Positions 41,792-46,647 of a stretch of DNA of 46,647 nt are shown in pieces; the first letter of the stretch is position 1, and the number at the start of each line of letters is the position of its first letter. The notes beneath the pieces were generated by a model that searched no databases, was not told the origin of the DNA, and was given only the letters and a program-made list of their open reading frames with translations. The DNA is from Acetobacteraceae bacterium (GTDB taxonomy: Bacteria > Pseudomonadota > Alphaproteobacteria > Acetobacterales > Acetobacteraceae): assembly GCA_030037665.1 (NCBI GenBank), contig JASHQG010000097.1, positions 1-46,647 of the forward strand, written 5' to 3'. The translations under genes and the position numbers were made by a program.

Positions 41792-42679
41792 TCACAGAAC
41801 GATGCCGGCTTCGCGCGCCGCACGCGCCAGATTCTCGCGTCCCAGGGTCGCATAATGCAACGGGTTGGCTTTCTCCGGGTCCTGCTCTGCCTCGATCACC
41901 AACCAGCCGCTGTAGCCAGGCAGCCCGCTCAATACGGCAGCGAAGTCCACCATGCCGTCGCCCGGTACGGTGAACACGCCTGCCACCACTGCATCGAGGA
42001 AGCTCCAGTCCCCGCACCGCGCCCGTTCCATCGTGTCGCGGCGCACATCCTTGCAATGCACGTGTGCAATGCGGGCGCACCAGCGACGGGCCAACGCGAC
42101 CGGATCGGCGCCACTGAATGTCGCATGGCCCGTATCCAGAAGCAGCTTCAGCGCAGGTCCAGTGCTCGTCAGCAGCCAGTCGATTTCGTCACCGCTTTGT
42201 ATCACGGTTCCCATATGATGGTGGTAGGCGATTGAAATGCCCTCGGCCGCGGTCATCTCGGCAAGCTCAGCCAGCCGTTCGCCGAACCGCGGCAGTTCGG
42301 CCCGAGTGAGCACAGGGCGCTGCGACAGCGGCACGGAACGGCAGGCATGCACCGCATTCGATGTTTCCGCCAGGATCAGAACTGTGCAGCCCAGCGCTTT
42401 CAGCAGGTCAAGATGCGGTCGCATTGCAAACATCTCCGCCGCCGCATCGCGCGTCAGCAATGATGACGAGTACCAGCCGGAGACCAGGACCAGACTATGG
42501 CGGGCGAGCACGGCACGAAGTTCGGGTGCGGTGCGAGGGAACTTATGACCGAGCTCGATGCCGGCAAAGCCGGCCTGATGCGCCTCGGCAAGGCAGGTCT
42601 CCAACGGTGTCGCCACGCCGAGTTCCCGCAGGTCGTCGTTGGACCATGCAATGGGGTTGGTGCCAAGACGCACGACCAT
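41792..42679 (-). CDS. iolE: Inosose dehydratase
   Basis: IolE dehydrates scyllo-inosose (2-keto-myo-inositol) to 3D-(3,5/4)-trihydroxycyclohexane-1,2-dione. The product has 295 residues as a TIM barrel. The start RLGTNPIAWSNDDL and IELGHKFPRTAPELR are typical of the family. Metal-binding residues lie in SIAYHHHMGT, LLLDTGHATFSG, RIAHVHCKDV and VIEAEQDP (sugar-isomerase/epimerase fold). It is 5 bases downstream of iolD on the same strand. iolG is divergent on the other side of iolD. Confidence 0.93.
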   Translation of the reverse strand: MVVRLGTNPIAWSNDDLRELGVATPLETCLAEAHQAGFAGIELGHKFPRTAPELRAVLARHSLVLVSGWYSSSLLTRDAAAEMFAMRPHLDLLKALGCTVLILAETSNAVHACRSVPLSQRPVLTRAELPRFGERLAELAEMTAAEGISIAYHHHMGTVIQSGDEIDWLLTSTGPALKLLLDTGHATFSGADPVALARRWCARIAHVHCKDVRRDTMERARCGDWSFLDAVVAGVFTVPGDGMVDFAAVLSGLPGYSGWLVIEAEQDPEKANPLHYATLGRENLARAAREAGIVL

Positions 42680-42684
42680 GTCCG

Positions 42685-44514
42685 CTAATCTCCGGAACGC
42701 TGTGTGGCGCGTCCCGCTTCATAAGCTGCGCGTGCGGCACGAACGTCCGCTCGCTCCGACACCTCTGGCACCGCCACGTCCCACCAATGTCCGCCGGCCT
42801 CTGTCGCGACTGACGGATCTGTTTCGATCACCACCACGCTGGTACGGTGACTGTCGCGGGCACGCATGAGCGCTGCTTCCAGTTCGGCGATCCCGGCTGC
42901 CTTCTCTGCAATCGCGCCGAGGCTCTCTGCATGCGCGCGAAAATCCACGACGCCTGGCGCGTCAGCCAGATTGTTGAAGGGCGCGCCGCCGGTCGCGCGT
43001 TGCAGCCGGTTGATGCAGCCGAAACCGCCATTGTCCAGCACGACGATAACGAGCTTCAGGCCCATCGAGACGCTGGTAGAGATTTCCGCATTCAGCATGA
43101 GGTAGCTGCCGTCCCCAACCAGCACGATCACCTCGCGGTCCGGTGCCGCCAGTTTCACGCCAAGGCCGCCGGCGATCTCATAGCCCATGCAGGAGTAGCC
43201 GTATTCCAGGTGGTATCCACCAGGCTGTGCCTGCCAGCATTTGTGCAGCTCGCCTGGCAGGCCTCCTGCGGCGCACACGACGATGGCATCGCGCGGCGCC
43301 GCGCGTTGCACGGCGCCAATCACCTGCGCGTCGGTGGGACGCGGCGCGTTACCCGGCGCGGTCACGGAAGATACGTCGCCTCGCCACGTCGCCAGCAGTT
43401 CCGGCACACGCTTTGTCCAGGGTTCGGGCGCCCGGTAGGTACCCAGCGTGGCAGACAGCGCCGCAATCCCTTCGCCGGCGTCGGCGACCAGAGGCAGTGC
43501 ATGATGCTTGCCGGCATCGAACGGCTGCACGTTCAGCCCAATCAGCCGCCGGACCGGATTGCGGAATAGGGCCCAGGAACCGGTGGTGAAGTCCTGCAAC
43601 CGGGTACCGATTGCCAGCACGACATCGGCTGCTTCGGCCATTGCGTTGGCCGCCGATGTCCCGGTAACGCCGATCGCGCCGAGATTGAGCGTGTGGTCGT
43701 GCGGCAATGCTCCTTTTCCTGCCTGCGTCTCGGCGAACGGTATGCCGTGCATTTCCACAAAGTGGGCCAGAGACGCCTCCGCTTCCGCGTACCAGACGCC
43801 GCCGCCGGCGATGATCAGGGGCGCTTTGGCGCGCCGCAGCACTGCAGCGGCCTCCAGCAATTCGCGCCCATCCGGCCTAGGCCGGCGCGGCACCCACAGC
43901 CGCGGAGCAAAGAAGCTGTGTGGATAGTTGAACGCTTCGGCCTGCACGTCCTGGCAGAGCGCCAGCGTCACTGGCCCGCACCTGGCCGGGTCCGTCAGCA
44001 GGGATAGCGCGCGCGGCAAGGCCGACAGCAATTGCTCGGGCCGCGTCATGCGATCGAAATACCGCGATACCGGGCGGAAACAATCATTCGCCGAGACCGT
44101 GCCGTCCGCGAAATCCTCCACCTGCTGCAGCACGGGATCAGGCGCGCGGGAGGCGAATACATCGCCAGGTAACAGCAGCACCGGTAGGCGGTTCACGTGC
44201 GCAACCGCGGCCGCGGTCACCATGTTCGTGGCACCGGGACCTATCGACGTCGTGCAGGCCATTATCCGGCGCCGCCGCAGCGTCTTGGTATACGCAATCG
44301 CTGCATGCGCCATCGCCTGCTCGTTATGGGCACGGAAGGTCGGTAGAGTATCGCGCGCCGCATACAGCGCCTCGCCGAGCGCCGCTAGATTGCCGTGGCC
44401 AAAGATCGCCCAGACACCGCGGATCAACGTGGTCTCGCTGTCTTCAATGATCGTGCGCTGCGCCGCGAGATAACGCACCAGCGCCTGCGCCAGGGTCAGC
44501 CGGATCGTGCTCAT
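42685..44514 (-). CDS. iolD: 3D-(3,5/4)-trihydroxycyclohexane-1,2-dione hydrolase
   Basis: IolD is the thiamine-diphosphate enzyme that opens the cyclohexane-dione ring in inositol breakdown. It has 609 residues. The N-terminal ThDP domain has HNEQAMAHAAIAYT with the cofactor-activating Glu65 and MACTTSIGPGATNMVTAA. The central domain has PLIIAGGGVWYAEAEASL. The C-terminal pyrophosphate domain has GDGSYLMLNAEIS (about 467) and VVLDNGGFGCINRL, the metal/ThDP binding motif. ATG 44514 is chosen by family start (MSTIRLTLAQALVRYLA), although the frame is open upstream to 44967. iolE follows immediately. iolG is divergent with 78 bases between. Confidence 0.95.
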   Translation of the reverse strand: MSTIRLTLAQALVRYLAAQRTIIEDSETTLIRGVWAIFGHGNLAALGEALYAARDTLPTFRAHNEQAMAHAAIAYTKTLRRRRIMACTTSIGPGATNMVTAAAVAHVNRLPVLLLPGDVFASRAPDPVLQQVEDFADGTVSANDCFRPVSRYFDRMTRPEQLLSALPRALSLLTDPARCGPVTLALCQDVQAEAFNYPHSFFAPRLWVPRRPRPDGRELLEAAAVLRRAKAPLIIAGGGVWYAEAEASLAHFVEMHGIPFAETQAGKGALPHDHTLNLGAIGVTGTSAANAMAEAADVVLAIGTRLQDFTTGSWALFRNPVRRLIGLNVQPFDAGKHHALPLVADAGEGIAALSATLGTYRAPEPWTKRVPELLATWRGDVSSVTAPGNAPRPTDAQVIGAVQRAAPRDAIVVCAAGGLPGELHKCWQAQPGGYHLEYGYSCMGYEIAGGLGVKLAAPDREVIVLVGDGSYLMLNAEISTSVSMGLKLVIVVLDNGGFGCINRLQRATGGAPFNNLADAPGVVDFRAHAESLGAIAEKAAGIAELEAALMRARDSHRTSVVVIETDPSVATEAGGHWWDVAVPEVSERADVRAARAAYEAGRATQRSGD

Positions 44515-44592
44515 GCTCCGTTCCCCATTTGCCGTGCGAATCAAGGCGCGACAACATGGGCGAGTCAAACCGTAACCACGGAAGGAGTGACC

Positions 44593-45576
44593 ATGACCAC
44601 GCTTAACATCGCGGTCATTGGCGCCGGGCGTATCGGCCAGATCCACGCGCGCAATGTCGCGGCGCATTCCGCTGTGCAGCTCGCTGGCATCGCCGATCCG
44701 GACCGCGCGGCGGCCGAGCGACTGGCGCAGGCAACGTCGAGCACCATCATCGCCCTGGATGACGCGTTTCGCGCGGACGCGGTGTTGATCTGCTCTCCGA
44801 CGACCACGCATGCCGACTACATCGAGCGAGCGGCCGCGGCGGGGACGCCAGTGTTCTGCGAAAAGCCCATCGATCTTTCTGCCGAGCGCGTCCGCATCTG
44901 CCTCGAAACCGTGCGCCGGTCGGGCATTCCCCTGATGGTCGGTTTCAATCGCCGCTTTGACCGGCATTTTGGTGCGCTGAAGCAGCGCCTGGACGCAGGG
45001 GAAATCGGCACGCTCGAACTGCTGACGATCATGAGCCGCGACCCGTCCCCGCCGCCGCTCAGCTATATCGCCACATCGGGGGGATTATTCCGCGACATGA
45101 TGATCCATGACCTGGACCTTGCGCGGTATTTCCTTGGCGAGGAGCCGGTCGAAGTCTTTGCGGCGGCATCGGCGCTGGTCGATCCGGCGATCGGCGCGGC
45201 GGGCGACGTCGATACCGCCGTGGCGACGCTGAAAACCGCGAGCGGCCGGCTGTGCCAGATTTCCAATTCGCGTCGTGCCACCTATGGCTATGACCAGCGC
45301 ATCGAGCTACACGGTAGCAAGGGCTTGCTGCGCGCTGGCAATGTCGCGGCAACGACGGTGGAGCATGCGGACGGCGCCGGTTTCCGCACCGATCCCGCGC
45401 TGCCATTCTTTTCCGAACGTTATGCCGAATCGTATCGGGACGAGTTCGATGCGTTCGTCGCCGCCGTGCGAACCGGCAGTACGCCGAAACCGGATGGAGA
45501 CGACGGGCTGCGCGCGCTTGTGCTCGCGGATGCAGCCACCGAATCGGTGCGGACAGCGCAGGGGGTGCGCGTGTAG
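44593..45576 (+). CDS. iolG: Inositol 2-dehydrogenase
   Basis: IolG oxidises myo-inositol to 2-keto-myo-inositol with NAD, the first step of the pathway. The protein has 327 residues. The Rossmann motif GAGRIGQIHAR is at 10-20. The GFO/IDH/MocA active site is complete: Lys91 in CEKPID and the pair Asp167/His171 in RDMMIHDLDLARYF (4 apart, as in B. subtilis D172/H176). Its neighbours iolD and iolE, and a RbsC-type permease convergent 3 bases after the stop, support the inositol assignment over other sugars. GAAGGAG precedes ATG 44593. Confidence 0.93.
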   Translation: MTTLNIAVIGAGRIGQIHARNVAAHSAVQLAGIADPDRAAAERLAQATSSTIIALDDAFRADAVLICSPTTTHADYIERAAAAGTPVFCEKPIDLSAERVRICLETVRRSGIPLMVGFNRRFDRHFGALKQRLDAGEIGTLELLTIMSRDPSPPPLSYIATSGGLFRDMMIHDLDLARYFLGEEPVEVFAAASALVDPAIGAAGDVDTAVATLKTASGRLCQISNSRRATYGYDQRIELHGSKGLLRAGNVAATTVEHADGAGFRTDPALPFFSERYAESYRDEFDAFVAAVRTGSTPKPDGDDGLRALVLADAATESVRTAQGVRV

Positions 45577-45579
45577 CCG

Positions 45580-46587
45580 TCAGCCCATGCCCGCCTGCCG
45601 CCGCTTCTGCAGGTTGTCGATATAGACAACGAAAGCGATCAGGAGACCTTCGATCACCATCTGCCAAAACGAGTTTATCCCGAGCAGATTGGCCCCGTTG
45701 CCAAGGGTGGTGAACAGCAACGCGCCGACGAAGCAGCCGAGGATCGTGCCCCGCCCGCCGAACAGGCTCGCGCCACCGACGACGGCTGCAGCGATCGCTT
45801 CTAACTCGGAACCCGTCGCGGCCGTGGGGCTGCCCATCGACAAGCGCGCGACCAGCAGCAGACCGGATATTGTCGCAAACAACGCGGCGAGGGCGTAGGC
45901 AACCGTCGTCACGTGGGTGACGCGGATGCCGACGCGCCGTGCGGCCTCGGCGTTACTGCCGATCGCATACATATAGCGCCCGAGGCGCGTGTAGGTCAGC
46001 AGGAAGTGTGCGCTGAATCCCAGCGCCGCCATCAGAAGAAACAGCGTCGGCACATGCGCGACGTCGGACAGGGCGAACCGCTGCAGTCCCTCCGGCATGC
46101 CGGCGATGGTCATACCGCCGGATAGCAGCAGTGCGAGGCCTCGATAACCTTGCAGTCCGGCGAGCGTGACAATGAATGGCGGGATGCCAAGCCGGTCGGT
46201 TGCCCAGCCATTGATCACGCCGATCAAGAGCCCCATCGCGACCGTTGCGGCCAAAGCCGGAACAAGTCCCAGGCCAGCATTTGCGATGAGCATGCTGAAC
46301 ACGACACCGCTCAGTCCCGCGACGGAACCGACCGAAAGGTCGATGCCGGCAAGGATGATAGGGAACAGCGAACCGAACGCCAGGATGGCGTCTATGGAGA
46401 CCTGGCGCAGAATGTTGGCAATGTTGCCTTCGGTCCAGAAATAGGGCGAGACGACCGACAACAGCACCCACACCAGGATGGTCAGCGCCAGGACATAAGT
46501 CTCCAAGGGAAGCCGATGCTGCAGCTCCGTCAGCAGCGAGCTCCTCTCCTCTTCGTCCACGCCTCTGCTGACGATGCCCTGGCTCAT
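45580..46587 (-). CDS. Sugar ABC transporter permease, RbsC/IatP-like
   Basis: An inner-membrane permease (335 residues) for uptake of a sugar or, from context, inositol. About 10 hydrophobic segments follow the N-terminal LPLETYVLALTILVWVLLSVV. Signature segments of the BPD_transp_2/RbsC family are FGSLFPIILAGIDLSVGSVAG, GWATDRLGIPPFIVTLAG, RYMYAIGSNAEAARRVGIRV and AIAAAVVGGASLFGGRGTILGCF. It sits convergent to iolG (3 bases apart) and continues an operon read from beyond the window edge. ATG 46587 overlaps the stop of the upstream gene (ATGA). Confidence 0.9.
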   Translation of the reverse strand: MSQGIVSRGVDEEERSSLLTELQHRLPLETYVLALTILVWVLLSVVSPYFWTEGNIANILRQVSIDAILAFGSLFPIILAGIDLSVGSVAGLSGVVFSMLIANAGLGLVPALAATVAMGLLIGVINGWATDRLGIPPFIVTLAGLQGYRGLALLLSGGMTIAGMPEGLQRFALSDVAHVPTLFLLMAALGFSAHFLLTYTRLGRYMYAIGSNAEAARRVGIRVTHVTTVAYALAALFATISGLLLVARLSMGSPTAATGSELEAIAAAVVGGASLFGGRGTILGCFVGALLFTTLGNGANLLGINSFWQMVIEGLLIAFVVYIDNLQKRRQAGMG

Positions 46588-46647
46588 GCTCCATGCGACC
46601 CGGCTGTTGTTGCGGGTTCTCCACCCGCCCGAAGACCGACTTTCCCC
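46584..46647 (-). CDS. C-terminus of an upstream transporter gene, partial
   Basis: Twenty residues ending SHGA and a TGA at 46584-46586 are visible in one frame that stays open to the window edge. The TGA overlaps the permease ATG (ATGA), the usual arrangement for an ABC transporter operon, in which the sugar ATPase precedes the permease. No domain can be seen in so few residues. Confidence 0.5.
   Translation of the reverse strand, partial: GKVGLRAGGEPATTAGSHGA

Noticed and set aside
42685-44967. 760-residue form of IolD
   Set aside because: The first 151 residues are the antisense of iolG and of the intergenic region. Family alignment places the start at 44514.
1-46647. CRISPR array, prophage module, restriction or other known defence cluster
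   Set aside because: No repeat-spacer pattern, Cas, phage structural, methylase or helicase gene was seen. Fic is the only defence- or toxin-like gene.

Overview
The window is a GC-rich chromosomal segment of an alphaproteobacterium, most likely of the Rhodospirillales/Acetobacteraceae type. This rests on gene content, on a GTTC-N7-GTTC LexA-type operator at 21976-21990, a form typical of Alphaproteobacteria, and on the conserved trio TPR protein - BamB - Der. No plasmid, phage, CRISPR or rRNA signal was seen. Two tRNA genes are present: Leu(TAA) at 2037-2119 and Val(CAC) at 41576-41650, both on the minus strand.

Layout. 1-2036: a Fic AMP-transferase cut by the window edge, an imperfect palindrome upstream of it, and short degraded or orphan ORFs, all lying beyond the 3' end of tRNA-Leu. 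This looks like an accessory flank. 2395-8104: small-molecule oxidoreductases and accessory proteins (D-2-hydroxyacid dehydrogenase, iron alcohol dehydrogenase, LVIVD beta-propeller protein, SnoaL-like protein) with a decayed RidA gene. 8105-10976: an APC amino-acid permease flanked on both sides by relics of an IS5-type element in the same orientation. 10993-17107: esterase, a lipoprotein protease with two DTG motifs, a class III CoA-transferase, an enoyl-CoA hydratase, and a CoA-binding/O-acetylhomoserine sulfhydrylase fusion. 17183-20143: a divergent lipid-remodelling locus (lipid kinase; PlcP-like metallophosphoesterase plus Agt-like glycosyltransferase) with a possible Pho box. 20270-27854: VOC protein, RNase HII, LexA-box-associated radical SAM protein, DUF2852 protein behind a strong promoter/operator, CHRD protein, b-type cytochrome, ClpS and a ketopantoate-reductase-like enzyme. 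27855-31385: a gene-poor stretch holding a possible ArfA-like small gene, a dihydroorotase-type hydrolase and several hairpins. 31386-34739: the TPR protein, BamB and Der operon.

34774-46647: a bacterial ionotropic-glutamate-receptor-like protein whose pore lacks the K+ filter, a 5'-truncated polyamine-type ABC permease, a TcuA-like FAD enzyme divergent from an HpcH/HpaI aldolase, a RidA protein divergent from a second ketopantoate-reductase-like enzyme, then an inositol catabolism locus (iolE, iolD, iolG and an RbsC/IatP-type permease, with the end of another transporter gene at the window edge).

The observations I rank highest are the iGluR-like channel with a non-canonical pore, the phosphate-type lipid remodelling locus with a candidate Pho box, the LexA box in front of the PA0069-type radical SAM gene, the CoA-binding/MetY fusion, and the operator overlapping the -10 of the DUF2852 gene. 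I did not see a wholly new multi-gene system. Starts were chosen by ribosome-binding site and family length, so several are shorter than the longest open frame.
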